64,000 bases of DNA, from positions 992,001 through 1,056,000 of the forward strand of contig NZ_AP022584.1 of assembly GCF_010731675.1 (NCBI RefSeq), written 5' to 3'. The position numbers and the translations under genes are program-made. Source of the stretch: Mycobacterium marseillense (lineage in GTDB: Bacteria; Actinomycetota; Actinomycetes; Mycobacteriales; Mycobacteriaceae). Positions within the stretch are counted from its first letter, which is position 1, and each line of letters opens with the position of its first letter. The notes below the pieces were generated by a model. It saw only the letters and a program-made list of their open reading frames with translations. It made no database searches and was not told the origin of the DNA. Positions 9,625 to 21,682 of the stretch are shown here, in pieces.

Positions 9625-11727
9625 ATGGGTAGGCACAGTGCGCCCGACCCTGACGACTCCCTCGACGAGCCTTCTCGCGACGATGTGGTCGACGAGCCGT
9701 CCCGGGGTGAAGACGCAGGACATCAGCAGCGGGATGCCGGCGCCGACGAGGCGGCCGAGTACTACTCGGACGCCGATGACTACGCGGACGAGGACTACTA
9801 CTCCGACGAACGTCACTACGCCGACGACGATGAGCCCTACGCCGACGACGAGCCGTACGCCGCGGGCGACGCGTTCGCCGACAGCACCGCCGACGAATAC
9901 CCGGAGTTTCCGCCGCGCCAGGGCGGTCCGGCGGGTTCGGAGCCACCGGCCGAATCCCCCTCGCTCTTTCGCGGCGGGCATCGGGGGCTCGCCGACCGCC
10001 TGGGCGGTCATCGCAGCGAGGGCGGACGCCGGGGCGTCAGCATCGGTGTGATCGTCGCACTGATCGCCGTCGTCGTGGTGGTGGGCTCGGTGATCCTGTG
10101 GAGCTTCTTCGGCGACGCGCTGTCCAAGCGGTCACACAAGGCGGCCGGCCGCTGTGTGGGAGGTCAAGAGGCCGTCGCCGTCGTCGCCGACCCCTCGATC
10201 GCCACTGCCGTTCAGGAATTCGCGGAAAGCTACAACAAATCGGCGGGACCGATCGGCGACCGCTGCATGGTGGTCAACGTCAAGCCGGCCGACTCCGACG
10301 CCGTGCTCAACGGCTTCATCGGCAAGTGGCCCGCGGAACTGGGCGGCCAGCCGGCACTGTGGATCCCCGGTAGCTCGATCTCCGCCGCACGGCTGGCGGG
10401 AGCCACGGCCCAGAAAACCATCAGCGAGAGCCACTCACTGGCCAGTTCCCCGGTGGTGCTTGCCGTGCGTCCCGAACTGGCGCCCGCCCTCGCCAAGCAG
10501 AACTGGGCGGCGCTGCCCGGGCTGCAGACCAACCCGAATGCGTTGGCCGGGTTGAACTTACCCGCGTGGGGCTCGCTGCGGCTGGCGCTGCCGACGGGCG
10601 GCAACGGGGACGCCTCGTTCCTCGCCGGCGAGGCGGTGGCGGCCGCGTCCGTACCCCCGGGCGCCCCGGTGACGCAGGGCACCGGCGCGGTGCACACCCT
10701 GCTGAGCGCGCAACCCAAACTCGCCGACAACTCGTTGACCGAGGCGATGAACACGCTGCTGAAGCCCGGGGACGCGGCGACCGCGCCGGTGCACGCGGTG
10801 ATCACCACCGAACAGCAGCTGTTCCAGCGCGGCCAGTCCCTGCCAGACGCCAAGAGCGCCTTGGCTTCCTGGCTTCCGCCCGGCCCCGCGCCGGTGGCCG
10901 ACTACCCCACCGTGCTGCTCAGCGGTTCGTGGCTCACCCGCGAACAGGCCTCGGCAGCCAGCGAGTTCTCCCGTTTCATGCACAAGCCCGACCAGCTGGC
11001 CAAGCTGGCCAAGGCGGGCTTCCGGGTCAACGGGGAGAAAACCCCCAGCAGCCCGGTCACCACGTTCCCGGCGCTGCCGTCGACGCTGTCGGTCGGCGAC
11101 GACCCGATGCGCGCCACCCTTGCCGAGGCCATGGCCGCCCCGGCGACCGGACAGGCCACGACCATCATGCTCGACCAGTCGATGCCCGGCCAGGAAGGCG
11201 CAAAGTCCCGGCTGGCGAATGTGATTGGGACGCTTCAGGACCGGATCAAAACCCTGCCGCCCACCGCCGTCGTCGGGCTGTGGACGTTCGACGGCCACGA
11301 GGGCCGCTCCGAGGTCGCGAGCGGGCCGCTGGCCGATCCCGTCGGTGGCCAGCCGCGCTCGGCGGCGCTGTCGGCCGCACTGGACAAACAGTATTCGTCG
11401 GGCGGTGGCGCGGTGTCGTTCACCACGCTGCGCATGATCTACCAAGACATGCAGGCCAACTACCATGCCGGCCAAACCAATTCGCTTCTGGTGATCACCG
11501 CCGGCCCGCACACCGACCAGTCCTTGGACGGCCCGGGGCTGCAGGATTTCATTCGCAAGAGCATTGACCCGGCCAAGCCGATCGCGGTGAACGTCATCAA
11601 TTTCGGCGCCGATCCGGACCGATCGACCTGGGAAGCGGTCGCCCAGCTCAGCGGCGGCAGCTATCAGAACATCGCCTCCTCGGCGTCGCCCGAGCTCGCG
11701 ACGGCGGTCAACGCGTTCTTGAGCTGA
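9625..11727 (+). CDS. Membrane-anchored substrate-binding / vWA-domain protein (Rv1836c-like)
   Basis: This 700-residue protein is like Rv1836c (about 677 aa). An acidic, Asp/Tyr/Glu-rich cytoplasmic N-terminus (about 1-110, with YADEDYYSDE-like runs) precedes one transmembrane helix (about 137-160, SIGVIVALIAVVVVVGSVIL). An extracytoplasmic part follows that resembles a type 2 periplasmic binding fold (from about 170) and a C-terminal von Willebrand A-like domain (about 500-700). The metal-site motif reads DQSMP rather than DxSxS, so the metal-binding site may be altered. Function is unknown; it is predicted to sit on the outer face of the membrane. The acidic tail differs most from the M. 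tuberculosis protein in length. Confidence 0.82.
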   Translation: MGRHSAPDPDDSLDEPSRDDVVDEPSRGEDAGHQQRDAGADEAAEYYSDADDYADEDYYSDERHYADDDEPYADDEPYAAGDAFADSTADEYPEFPPRQGGPAGSEPPAESPSLFRGGHRGLADRLGGHRSEGGRRGVSIGVIVALIAVVVVVGSVILWSFFGDALSKRSHKAAGRCVGGQEAVAVVADPSIATAVQEFAESYNKSAGPIGDRCMVVNVKPADSDAVLNGFIGKWPAELGGQPALWIPGSSISAARLAGATAQKTISESHSLASSPVVLAVRPELAPALAKQNWAALPGLQTNPNALAGLNLPAWGSLRLALPTGGNGDASFLAGEAVAAASVPPGAPVTQGTGAVHTLLSAQPKLADNSLTEAMNTLLKPGDAATAPVHAVITTEQQLFQRGQSLPDAKSALASWLPPGPAPVADYPTVLLSGSWLTREQASAASEFSRFMHKPDQLAKLAKAGFRVNGEKTPSSPVTTFPALPSTLSVGDDPMRATLAEAMAAPATGQATTIMLDQSMPGQEGAKSRLANVIGTLQDRIKTLPPTAVVGLWTFDGHEGRSEVASGPLADPVGGQPRSAALSAALDKQYSSGGGAVSFTTLRMIYQDMQANYHAGQTNSLLVITAGPHTDQSLDGPGLQDFIRKSIDPAKPIAVNVINFGADPDRSTWEAVAQLSGGSYQNIASSASPELATAVNAFLS

Positions 11728-11875
11728 AGGCCGACCCGACGCCACCGCGCGGCGTCGTCGGCCAGTGATAGATCCCAGGCTCGGATCTACCGCGATCGAC
11801 GGCATCAAGCCACGGAAAACGTGGAAAATTGCGGCCGCCACCTATCCAATCCCGGTCGGCTGTGCCACACTCTGT

Positions 11876-11900
11876 GATAGAACAAACCGTTCTTTCTATC
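11876..11900. promoter_or_regulatory. Palindromic operator candidate before the DUF2236 cluster
   Basis: GATAGAAC and TTTCTATC flank AAACCGTTC. This gives an outer GATAGAA/TTCTATC dyad and a nested AGAAC/GTTCT dyad with 5-bp spacing. It lies 30 bp before the first DUF2236 start. The likely binder is the TetR protein encoded at the end of the same cluster (inference). Confidence 0.6.
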
Positions 11901-11930
11901 AATGGTGATCTAGGAAGACGCAGCGCAAAG

Positions 11931-12782
11931 ATGTCCTCGGCACAACTGGACGCCGCCGCGACGCCGGCGTTGCGCCCGCTCGGACCCGGTTCGGCCACCT
12001 GGCGGCGCGGGATCGACTGGCGCGCCCTGCTCGGCAGCCGTGCGGCGCTGCTGCTGGAAGTGGCCCACCCGGTCGTGGGCGCCGGCGTGATCGATCACTC
12101 GGAGTTCCTGAGGGACAGGTGGGGCCGCATCTCGCGGACCTTGGCCGCGATGCGCCGCTACACCGGCTTCCACGGACCACAGGCCGCCATCGACGAGGGG
12201 CAGCGATTGCGCGACCTGCATCGCCACATCTCCGGCGTCGATGCGCTCGGACGTAGCTATCACGCGCTCAACGCCGACGCCTATCTGTGGGTGCATGCGG
12301 TCGCCTATGCGAGCGCCGCCGACGTCCGCCGGGTGTTCGGCGGGGTGCTCGACGACGGCGGTGAGGACGCGCTCTTTCGTGAATGGCGCGACGTCGCCGC
12401 GATCTTGCGCGTCCCCGAGCGGGTCATCCCGCACACGCGCGGCGAGTTCTGGGCCTACTACCACGAGACCGTCGAGCACCGCCTCGAACGCAACGCCGCA
12501 ACCGAGCTTCTGCTCGAACTCGACCGCCATCCGATGCCGGCACCGCCGACGCTGCGTGTGCCGCAACTGATGTGGAACTCGGCCGCGATCCCGCTCGCCG
12601 CGTTGCTGAGGTTGACCACCGCCGGCTTGCTGCCCGACATCGCCCGGGCCCGGCTTCGCGTCGAATGGTCCGCCGAACGCGAGCAACGGTTCCAGCGCAC
12701 CGTGAGCGTGGTGCGTGCGCTGGACAGGGCGCTGCCCGACCGCATTCGCTACCCCGCCGCACACCGCACCGAAACTCGTTGA
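11931..12782 (+). CDS. DUF2236 (MpaB/Lcp-type) oxygenase-like protein, copy 1
   Basis: This 283-residue DUF2236 protein belongs to the oxygenase MpaB / latex-clearing-protein superfamily, whose characterised members use heme b. Conserved elements are LLLEVAHPVVGAGVIDHSEF (residues 41-60), the central ADAYLWVHAVAYASA with His122, and FWAYYHETVEHRL. The ATG at 11931 is preferred over an upstream GTG because it starts after the operator and gives domain-only length. The substrate is unknown. It is the first of three same-strand DUF2236 genes (gaps 28 and 31 bp) ending in a TetR gene. M. tuberculosis has lipT, dhaA and Rv1835c in this region instead. Confidence 0.8.
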   Translation: MSSAQLDAAATPALRPLGPGSATWRRGIDWRALLGSRAALLLEVAHPVVGAGVIDHSEFLRDRWGRISRTLAAMRRYTGFHGPQAAIDEGQRLRDLHRHISGVDALGRSYHALNADAYLWVHAVAYASAADVRRVFGGVLDDGGEDALFREWRDVAAILRVPERVIPHTRGEFWAYYHETVEHRLERNAATELLLELDRHPMPAPPTLRVPQLMWNSAAIPLAALLRLTTAGLLPDIARARLRVEWSAEREQRFQRTVSVVRALDRALPDRIRYPAAHRTETR

Positions 12783-12810
12783 GCGCTTGGCCAACCCAGG
12801 AAGGCACACC

Positions 12811-13701
12811 ATGGCCCATCCCCTGCCCACCGATCCGGAGGACGTTCCGGGCCGGTTCGAGCGGCGCGCCCGCCGGGCGGACACGGATTCCGCCGACACA
12901 TCGTTTCTCGCCGAGGAGATCTCGCCGTGGCTGTCCCCCGCCTACGGCGCGGCGAATGTCGTGATGCAGCTGGCGAATTCCGGCGTGGCCTACGGCGTGA
13001 TGGAAAGCAAGGTCGACAGCGGCAACCTGTACAAGCACCCCTTCAAGCGGGCCCGCACCACCTTCACCTACATCGCCGTGGCCATCGCCGGTAACGCCCA
13101 GGATCGCCGGGTGTACCGGGAGGCCGTCAACGCCGCACACGCCCAGGTGCGCTCCGGGCCGCAAAGCCCGGTGCGTTACAACGCCTTCGACCCGGGACTA
13201 CAACTCTGGGTCGCCTCCTGCATGGCCGCGGTGTTCGAGGACACCCGCAGGCTGCGGGGCGGCCGTTCCCGACGCGACCCCGAAACCGTGCACCGGGCGG
13301 CGTCGGTTTTCGCCACCACACTGCAGGTGCCGCCCGAAATGTGGCCCGCCGACCGGGAGGCCGCCGACCGCTACTGGCAGGAGCAGCTCGGTCGGCTCGA
13401 GTTCGACGACCGCATGCGCAGCTACCTGATCGGCATCGCGCGCCTGAATTTTCTGCCCGCCCCCATTTCGGCCGTGTTCGGCGGCTGGAATCTCTTCATG
13501 ACGCTGGGATACCTGCCGCCGCAGCTGCGCGAAAAACTCGGGTTCGAGTGGTCGGCCGCGCAGCAACGCCGATTCGACCGCTGGCAACGCCTCTTCGGGG
13601 TGTTGGACCTGTTCACGCCGCGGTTCTTGACGCGCCTCGGCGTGCAGGCGGTGGTATGGGACATGCGACTGCGGCACCGCATCGGGGCAACCGTCGTGTG
13701 A
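12811..13701 (+). CDS. DUF2236 protein, copy 2 (core His replaced)
   Basis: This 296-residue DUF2236 protein starts at the ATG after CAGGAAGG; the longer in-frame start would run back into copy 1. The family core reads FDPGLQLWVASCMAAVFED, so the position occupied by His in the WVHA motif of copy 1 is Ala135. The rest of the fold is kept (PHPFKRARTTFTY-type N-terminal helix region, RLNFLPAPISAVFGGWNLF, FEWSAAQQRRFDRWQRLFG). If that His is the heme ligand, this copy may not bind heme in the usual way. It is probably co-transcribed with its neighbours. Confidence 0.78.
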   Translation: MAHPLPTDPEDVPGRFERRARRADTDSADTSFLAEEISPWLSPAYGAANVVMQLANSGVAYGVMESKVDSGNLYKHPFKRARTTFTYIAVAIAGNAQDRRVYREAVNAAHAQVRSGPQSPVRYNAFDPGLQLWVASCMAAVFEDTRRLRGGRSRRDPETVHRAASVFATTLQVPPEMWPADREAADRYWQEQLGRLEFDDRMRSYLIGIARLNFLPAPISAVFGGWNLFMTLGYLPPQLREKLGFEWSAAQQRRFDRWQRLFGVLDLFTPRFLTRLGVQAVVWDMRLRHRIGATVV

Positions 13702-13732
13702 TGACCTACCGAGGCGCACAAGGAGGAAGGGT

Positions 13733-14716
13733 ATGACGACGACAAGCCGAATCGAGCGGCGCGGCAACGCTTCCGCGGCGACGTTCGTGCCGCCCGAAAC
13801 GGAATGGAATTCCGCGCACCGGGCATTGGCCAACGACGTCAGGTGGTTCGCGGGGTCGCCGCTGGCGGCGGCATTCGGCCGCCTGGCCCTCGACCAGGTG
13901 GCGCACCGCGAAATCGCGGCCGCGGTGGATCGCAGCGGGCGCTTCGCCGAGAACTTCACCGACCGCGGGATCCGCAGCGCCGCGTTCACCGCCCTCGCCG
14001 CCTTCGGCGACAGCTCGGACGTGCGGGCGTCGCGCGCCGATCTCAAACGGTTGCACCGCGACGTCCGCGGCACGGGCAAGGATTCGTTCAGCGACACCCG
14101 CTACAGCGCGCTCAAGCCCGAGGTGTGGACGTGGGTGGCCGTGAGCGGGCTCAACCTGTTGTATCAGGGTTATCTGCGGGTGTGCGGGCGCCGCCTCACC
14201 CTGGCCGAGCAGGAAGTCGTCTACCAGACGCTGCGCTCCGAACTGCAGTTTCTGGAGCTGCCCAGCAAGCAGGGGAAGCTCCCGGCGACCCTGCACGACA
14301 TGCTCGAGTACTACAACTCTGTCGCGGCGAAAGACTTGGCCGACAACGACTTTCTGCAATTCGCCAATCGCAGCTTCGTCGCCCCGCCCATCCCGAAGCT
14401 GCTGGTTTCCCGGCAGATGCGACCCGTGCTGCAACTGGTCTGGCCGGTGCTGACCACCCTCGCGTCGCGCCCGGTTGTCGTCTGTTCGGCCGCCGTCGCC
14501 CACCCCACGATGCGCCGGCTGCTCGGGGTGCGGTGGGGCGCCCGCGAGCAGGTCGAGTTCGTCGTCTACGTCGCCGCGTTGCAGATGGGTTGGCGTTGGT
14601 TGCCGCGCCGGCTCACGCTAGAACCGCTGGCCTACAACCGCTACCAATACGAGCGGCTCCGCGACCGCTACCGATCGGTGCTGCTGGATTCCTTCGCGGC
14701 GCCGAGCGCGACCTGA
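13733..14716 (+). CDS. DUF2236 protein, copy 3 (core His replaced)
   Basis: This 327-residue DUF2236 paralog follows a strong AAGGAGGAAGG ribosome site. It is diverged from copies 1 and 2; the core motif reads LKPEVWTWVAVSGLNLLYQG, with Ala136 where copy 1 has His122. Other family-like parts are TLHDMLEYYNSVAAKDL and a C-terminal basic helix region (YQYERLRDRYRSVL). Three dissimilar DUF2236 genes in one unit suggest either a multi-subunit assembly or successive specialisation, with only copy 1 keeping the expected His. Function is unknown. Confidence 0.76.
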   Translation: MTTTSRIERRGNASAATFVPPETEWNSAHRALANDVRWFAGSPLAAAFGRLALDQVAHREIAAAVDRSGRFAENFTDRGIRSAAFTALAAFGDSSDVRASRADLKRLHRDVRGTGKDSFSDTRYSALKPEVWTWVAVSGLNLLYQGYLRVCGRRLTLAEQEVVYQTLRSELQFLELPSKQGKLPATLHDMLEYYNSVAAKDLADNDFLQFANRSFVAPPIPKLLVSRQMRPVLQLVWPVLTTLASRPVVVCSAAVAHPTMRRLLGVRWGAREQVEFVVYVAALQMGWRWLPRRLTLEPLAYNRYQYERLRDRYRSVLLDSFAAPSAT

Positions 14717-14836
14717 GCCGCACACCCCATTTGTCGGCGGTGCCGGCAACACACCCGCAGCCGCGCGGCGCCCATGCGGGTGAATACGCTGACGGAGCGC
14801 AGAATTGACCTGATACCCCAATCGGCTGGAGGGCAG

Positions 14837-15481
14837 ATGGTAGACCCCGCGATGCTGCTCGGCGCGCTGCCCGACGGTCTGGCCACCCTGGATCCGACCG
14901 CCCGCACGATCGTGACCGCGGCACGCACCTGCTTCACCGAGCGCGGATTCTCCGACACCACCATGCAAGACATCGCCGACACCGCCGGTGTCGGCGTCGC
15001 CACCGTCTACCGCCGATTCCGGCACAAGCGAAACCTGGTGCGGCTGACCATCATGGACGAATCCCTGCGGCTGAGCACGCTGGTGTCCGAGGTCGCGGGC
15101 CGGGCGGGGTCACCGGAAGAGGGGATCGCCGAAGTCTTCGCCGCGTTCGTGCACGAAGCCTCCGCCCCCAAGCTGCTGACCCGCAGCATCCGCGAATCCC
15201 CCGCCGCCGGGGAGCTGTCCGCCTACCTGACCGACGAGAACCTGATCGCCATGACGCGCGGCTACATCGCGACGTGGCTGCGCCGCTGGCAGGAGCGGGG
15301 CGAACTGGCCGCCGACCTGGACACCGAGGTCGTCGGGGAGATGATCGGACGGCTGATCATCTCGCTGATCAAGACGCCCAAGTCCGTCATCCCGATCTAC
15401 AACCTGAACAAGGCCCGCGATTTCGCCCGCCGGTATCTGGTGCCGCTGGCGTTGCAGTCCCCGGCGCCAACGCCGGGATGA
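14837..15481 (+). CDS. TetR-family transcriptional regulator
   Basis: This is a TetR repressor of about 214 residues. The N-terminal helix-turn-helix is clear: ARTCFTERGFSDTTMQDIADTAGVGVATVYRRFRHKRNLVRL. The C-terminal ligand-binding part has a WLRRWQERGEL segment. The ATG at 14837 follows a CTGGAGGG site; an earlier ATG at 14774 is in frame but less well placed. It is the last gene of the DUF2236 cluster and convergent with gcvB (22-bp gap). It probably controls the cluster through the palindrome at 11876-11900. The inducer is unknown. Confidence 0.85.
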   Translation: MVDPAMLLGALPDGLATLDPTARTIVTAARTCFTERGFSDTTMQDIADTAGVGVATVYRRFRHKRNLVRLTIMDESLRLSTLVSEVAGRAGSPEEGIAEVFAAFVHEASAPKLLTRSIRESPAAGELSAYLTDENLIAMTRGYIATWLRRWQERGELAADLDTEVVGEMIGRLIISLIKTPKSVIPIYNLNKARDFARRYLVPLALQSPAPTPG

Positions 15482-15503
15482 TGCTCCCGCATCAACCCGA
15501 TCG

Positions 15504-18344
<2,841 letters not shown>

Positions 18345-18389
18345 TGGAAACTCCTGAGTAGGCGGGCAACGACAGATCGAGGCAGAGGA

Positions 18390-18616
18390 CGAACGGCCCT
18401 CTCCCTCTGTCTTCACCCTTCGCCGGGCGCCTGAGAGATTCGGCGCCGGATGCTGCTCCCGGGCGCCTTTCCCCATCGGCGGGTGTCGACCCGCAGGGTC
18501 TCCACCGCTTTCCAGAGGCATCATTGTTTCGCGCGGTCCGGGTGCCTGAGAGGTTGACGGAGAGGTGTTGCTCCTTCGGCGTCCGTGACTGGCCGTCACG
18601 GAACTCTCCCGCTCGA
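18390..18616 (-). promoter_or_regulatory. Tandem glycine riboswitch of gcvB
   Basis: Read on the minus strand, two glycine aptamers lie in series before gcvB. The first (about 18616-18500) starts CGAGCGGGAGAG and has GCCGAAGGAGCAAC and CCTCTCAGGCACC. The second (about 18495-18390) has GCCGATGGGGAAAGGCGCCC, GGGAGCAGC and ATCTCTCAGGCGCCC, and ends near GACAGAGGGAGAGGG. These are the conserved glycine-riboswitch blocks, duplicated as in cooperative aptamers. It should couple gcvB expression to glycine excess. Boundaries are approximate. Confidence 0.9.
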
Positions 18617-18660
18617 ATACGATGCGCGGCCCAGTTTACTCGGCCGTCCGAATCCCCCGA

Positions 18661-18680
18661 CGAGCGTGCGTGTCTGTACG
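18661..18680. repeat. Short intergenic repeat, copy A
   Basis: CGAGCGTGCGTGTCTGTACG recurs with two mismatches at 27476-27495, also between genes. It lies between the MerR gene and the gcvB leader and looks like a member of a dispersed palindromic intergenic repeat. Confidence 0.5.
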
Positions 18681-18729
18681 TCGGCGCGCGGTGAGACGCG
18701 GCATTTCGCGCACCCTCGCGCGGCGAAAA

Positions 18730-19359
18730 CTAGCCGATCTTGCGGTCGCGGTGCTTGCGCCGGGACGCCAGCTCGTCCTCCGGCTCGGCGATCGACTCGC
18801 CGCCGTCGGCCCGCTCGCCCGGGAAGTCCGCGATGACGCCGGTCAGCTCGCGCATGGCGCCGGACACGGCGATGCCGAACACGCCCTGCCCACCTTGGAG
18901 CAGGTCGACGACCTCTTCGGCCGACGTGCACTCGTAGACGGTGGTGCCGTCGGAGAACAGGGTGATGTTGGCCAGATCCTGGACACCGCGCTGGCGCAGG
19001 TGGTCGACCGCGACGCGAATGTTGTGCAGTGAGATGCCGGTGTCGAGCAACCGCTTGACGATCTTGAGAACCAGGATGTCTTTGAACGAGTAGAGCCGCT
19101 GGCTTCCGGAGCCCGCCGCGCTGCGGATCGACGGGACCACCAGCGAGGTACGCGCCCAGTAATCGAGCTGCCGGTAGGTGATGCCGGCGATCTGGCATGC
19201 GCTGGGACCGCGGTAGCCGACCAGTTCGTCGGGTACGGAGTCGTCCGGGAATAGGCCGGGCTGCACGGGGGGGCTGGCCGCGGTGATGCTGCGGTCGCTA
19301 CTCGCGTCGGTTCCCTGCTCAGCTAGGTTGAGCTGCTCTTGGCGTGGCTGCTCGCTCAC
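18730..19359 (-). CDS. MerR-family regulator (Rv1830/ResR-like)
   Basis: This is a MerR-type regulator of about 209 residues. The helix-turn-helix region reads YRGPSACQIAGITYRQLDYWARTSLVVPSIR, followed by RLYSFKDILVLKIVKRLLDTGISLHNIRVAVDHLR. It matches Rv1830, called ResR/McdR in M. tuberculosis and linked to cell-cycle control and antibiotic resilience. The GTG at 19359 follows GAGAGGAA; an in-frame ATG at 19422 would add 21 residues. No dimer-sensing Cys set is evident. The 257 bp upstream (19360-19616) hold its promoter but no gene. It lies between gcvB and the DUF151 gene in the same order as in M. tuberculosis. Confidence 0.88.
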   Translation of the reverse strand: MSEQPRQEQLNLAEQGTDASSDRSITAASPPVQPGLFPDDSVPDELVGYRGPSACQIAGITYRQLDYWARTSLVVPSIRSAAGSGSQRLYSFKDILVLKIVKRLLDTGISLHNIRVAVDHLRQRGVQDLANITLFSDGTTVYECTSAEEVVDLLQGGQGVFGIAVSGAMRELTGVIADFPGERADGGESIAEPEDELASRRKHRDRKIG

Positions 19360-19616
19360 GGTGGTTCCTCTCCGCGATCGCGCTCTCGTCGTTAGCTGCG
19401 TCTTTGGCTGCACCGCAGCCACGTCTGCTCAGGCCCGAGTGCTAGTGAGCTTACGCTTTCCGATAGCCGCCGCGCCTGAAGTCGTGATCAAAGTATGGCC
19501 GCCTCGGGGCCAACTGGGCGGGCTATCCGCCAGCGTGTCGACATCACGTTGCCAGTTGAGACGCATCCGTGATGTCCCCACCAGGCTAGTCGAGCGCCAC
19601 CGGCCCGCCGCGCCCG

Positions 19617-20111
19617 CTACGTGGCTTTGAAATCGTCGGGAGACACGCTGTCGAGAAATTCCTTGAACTTCTCCACCTCGTCCTCGCGGACGGCGGTGCC
19701 ACCCTCTTCGTCGGTCTCGTCGGGGATCAGCAGCCCGGCCTGGGCCAGCACGGGCTCCTCGACGTAGATCGGAACGCCGACGCGCAGCGCTATCGCCACC
19801 GAATCCGAGGGGCGCGCCGACACGGTGATGTTGCGGTCGAACACCAGGTCGGCGTAGAAAGTGCCCTCCTGCAGATCGACGATCCGCACCTCTTTCAGCG
19901 AATGCCCAAGCGCGGCAATGACATCCCTGATCAAATCGTGCGTCAGCGGACGAGGCGGCTCGACGCCCTGCTGTTCGAGGGCGATGGCGGCAGCCTCCGA
20001 CTGGCCGATCCAGATCGGCAGGTAACGGTCACCGTCGGTTTCGCGCAGCAACAACACCGGCTGGTTTTGTGGCTGCTCTACGCGAATGCCGACAACACGA
20101 ACCTCACCCAT
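19617..20111 (-). CDS. Bifunctional nuclease domain protein, DUF151 (Rv1829-like)
   Basis: This 164-residue protein is of the DUF151/bifunctional nuclease family, equal in length to Rv1829. Motifs include LLLRETDGDRYLPIWIGQSEAAAIALEQQG and the central RPLTHDLIRDVIAALGHSLKEVRIVDLQEGTFYA, followed by ARPSDSVAIALRVGVPIYV. The acidic tail (DETDEEGGTAVREDEVEKF) is typical. Thermotoga and plant relatives have nuclease folds, but the mycobacterial role is not established. The ATG at 20111 follows GGAGGAC. It lies in the gcvH-garA-MerR-DUF151 order seen in other mycobacteria. Confidence 0.88.
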   Translation of the reverse strand: MGEVRVVGIRVEQPQNQPVLLLRETDGDRYLPIWIGQSEAAAIALEQQGVEPPRPLTHDLIRDVIAALGHSLKEVRIVDLQEGTFYADLVFDRNITVSARPSDSVAIALRVGVPIYVEEPVLAQAGLLIPDETDEEGGTAVREDEVEKFKEFLDSVSPDDFKAT

Positions 20112-20222
20112 TTGTGTCTGTCCTCCGCATTCGTGGCGCCGGTTGGATTGGTATTTCCAGCGACGGCGTGGTCAAAAATTCGCCCGACCGCCGCAACCAA
20201 GCTGTCGACCGAAGTCTAGTCC

Positions 20223-20972
20223 TCAGCGATCCAGAACGTCGCGAACGGCGGATTTGATCAACGACGTGTGCAACGTGATGGCCAGTGCCGCAACTTCACG
20301 CGCCAAATCGTCGGCGCGATCGCGCGCGCCGGCCTTGCCGGCTTTGACTACCGGCCCGGCGATTTGGGCGATCAAGTCCGACTGCCGATCGGCGGCCGAC
20401 CGGAATGCGCGCAGATGCCGCGGCTCGACGCCGTAGTCCGACAGCGCCCGCGCGCATTGCAGGATGACGACGGCGTGCTCGTCGAAGAAGCCCGCGGGTC
20501 CGGTGGTGATGACGCCGGCCTTGAGCAAGGAGGTCAGCAGCTCGTCGTCCACGCCCGCACGCGCCAGCAGCTCTTCGCGGCTCAGCCGGACGTGCGTGGG
20601 CGCCACCGCCGACGTGTCGGAACGCGCGTCGTCCCCGGCCTCCCCGGTGCCCGCCACCGACACCAGGCGCGGGACGGAATACGGACCCTTAACGGGTGGC
20701 AGCTCGCCGTCGGGCTGGGCGTCCAATTGCGCCCGGATGACCTTCAGCGGCAGGTAGTGATCGCGCTGCGCGGTAAGGATGAAGCGCAACCGCGCGCAGT
20801 CGTACGCGGTGAACCTTCGGTAACCCGACGCAGCCCGTTGCGGCGTCACCAGCCCCTCGGCCTCCAAGAAGCGAATCTTGGAGATGGTGACATCGGGGAA
20901 GTCCGGCCTCAACAATTCCAGGACCGTCCCGATCGACATCCCGGCCAGTGCCGAGCTATCGGGTGCGCTCAC
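20223..20972 (-). CDS. MerR-family regulator (Rv1828-like)
   Basis: This 249-residue MerR regulator is like Rv1828 (247 aa). The N-terminal winged helix reads [55 protein letters not shown]; the C-terminal half is a helical sensor/dimerisation region ([24 protein letters not shown], then [18 protein letters not shown]). The start is GTG at 20972, overlapping the garA TAG by one base, so it is translated with garA. It is a DNA-binding cytosolic protein; its targets are not visible here. Confidence 0.88.
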   Translation of the reverse strand: MSAPDSSALAGMSIGTVLELLRPDFPDVTISKIRFLEAEGLVTPQRAASGYRRFTAYDCARLRFILTAQRDHYLPLKVIRAQLDAQPDGELPPVKGPYSVPRLVSVAGTGEAGDDARSDTSAVAPTHVRLSREELLARAGVDDELLTSLLKAGVITTGPAGFFDEHAVVILQCARALSDYGVEPRHLRAFRSAADRQSDLIAQIAGPVVKAGKAGARDRADDLAREVAALAITLHTSLIKSAVRDVLDR

Positions 20973-21454
20973 TAGCCTGAAGATCCTCCATCCTCACCCT
21001 GCTTGGGTCCGGTCAGAAACACCAAGCGGAACTTGCCGATCTGCACTTCGTCGCCGTTGGCAAGGACCGCGGAATCCACGGGCTCCCGGTTGACGTAAGT
21101 GCCGTTGAGACTACCAACGTCGACAACGCTGAATTCGTTGTTTTCCAACCTGAATTCGGCGTGGCGGCGGCTGACGGTCACGTCGTCGAGGAAGATGTCG
21201 CTGTCGGGATGCCGGCCGGCCGACGTGGTGGGCTGGTCGAGCAGGAACCGCGATCCCGCGTTGGGACCCCGTTTGACGACCAGCAACGCCGAACCCGCCG
21301 GGAGTCCTTCGACCCCGGATACCGCGCTTTCCGTGCCCGCTTGCGCGGGTGCGTCGAGCTCGTTGAGGAAGTCGGCACGAAAGACAGAGGTCGTCTCTAC
21401 CGTGACTTCGTCCGAATTCTGGTCTTGCTGACTTCCTGAGTCCATGTCCGTCAC
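20972..21454 (-). CDS. garA: GarA, FHA-domain regulator of TCA/glutamate metabolism
   Basis: This 160-residue protein nearly matches M. tuberculosis GarA (Rv1827, 162 aa). The N-terminal phospho-motif [15 protein letters not shown] keeps both target threonines, Thr21 (PknG) and Thr22 (PknB). The FHA domain (about 50-140) has [22 protein letters not shown] and [10 protein letters not shown]. The unphosphorylated form binds and tunes alpha-ketoglutarate decarboxylase, glutamate dehydrogenase and glutamate synthase. The start is GTG at 21454 with GAGGAG upstream; an ATG three codons in is an alternative. The 228-bp gap to gcvH shows no gene. Confidence 0.95.
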   Translation of the reverse strand: MTDMDSGSQQDQNSDEVTVETTSVFRADFLNELDAPAQAGTESAVSGVEGLPAGSALLVVKRGPNAGSRFLLDQPTTSAGRHPDSDIFLDDVTVSRRHAEFRLENNEFSVVDVGSLNGTYVNREPVDSAVLANGDEVQIGKFRLVFLTGPKQGEDGGSSG

Positions 21455-21682
21455 GCGCTGCTCCTCACTGGCCGCTGTGGCGTTGTCTGTCCGGGCCGCC
21501 CGGCCGGCTTCCGCACCAGGTCTTGTTGCCCGGTTTGCCGGTCTTCAAAAGGTAGATCTGTCGACGGTACCGCGCACCTGCCTGGAATGCGCCCACCACC
21601 TGACGATCCGAAATTTCGGTCCCCCATGTGCCGGCTGCACCGTTCGCCTCGCCGTGCGGGGCTGCAGGGACATTAGCAATCG

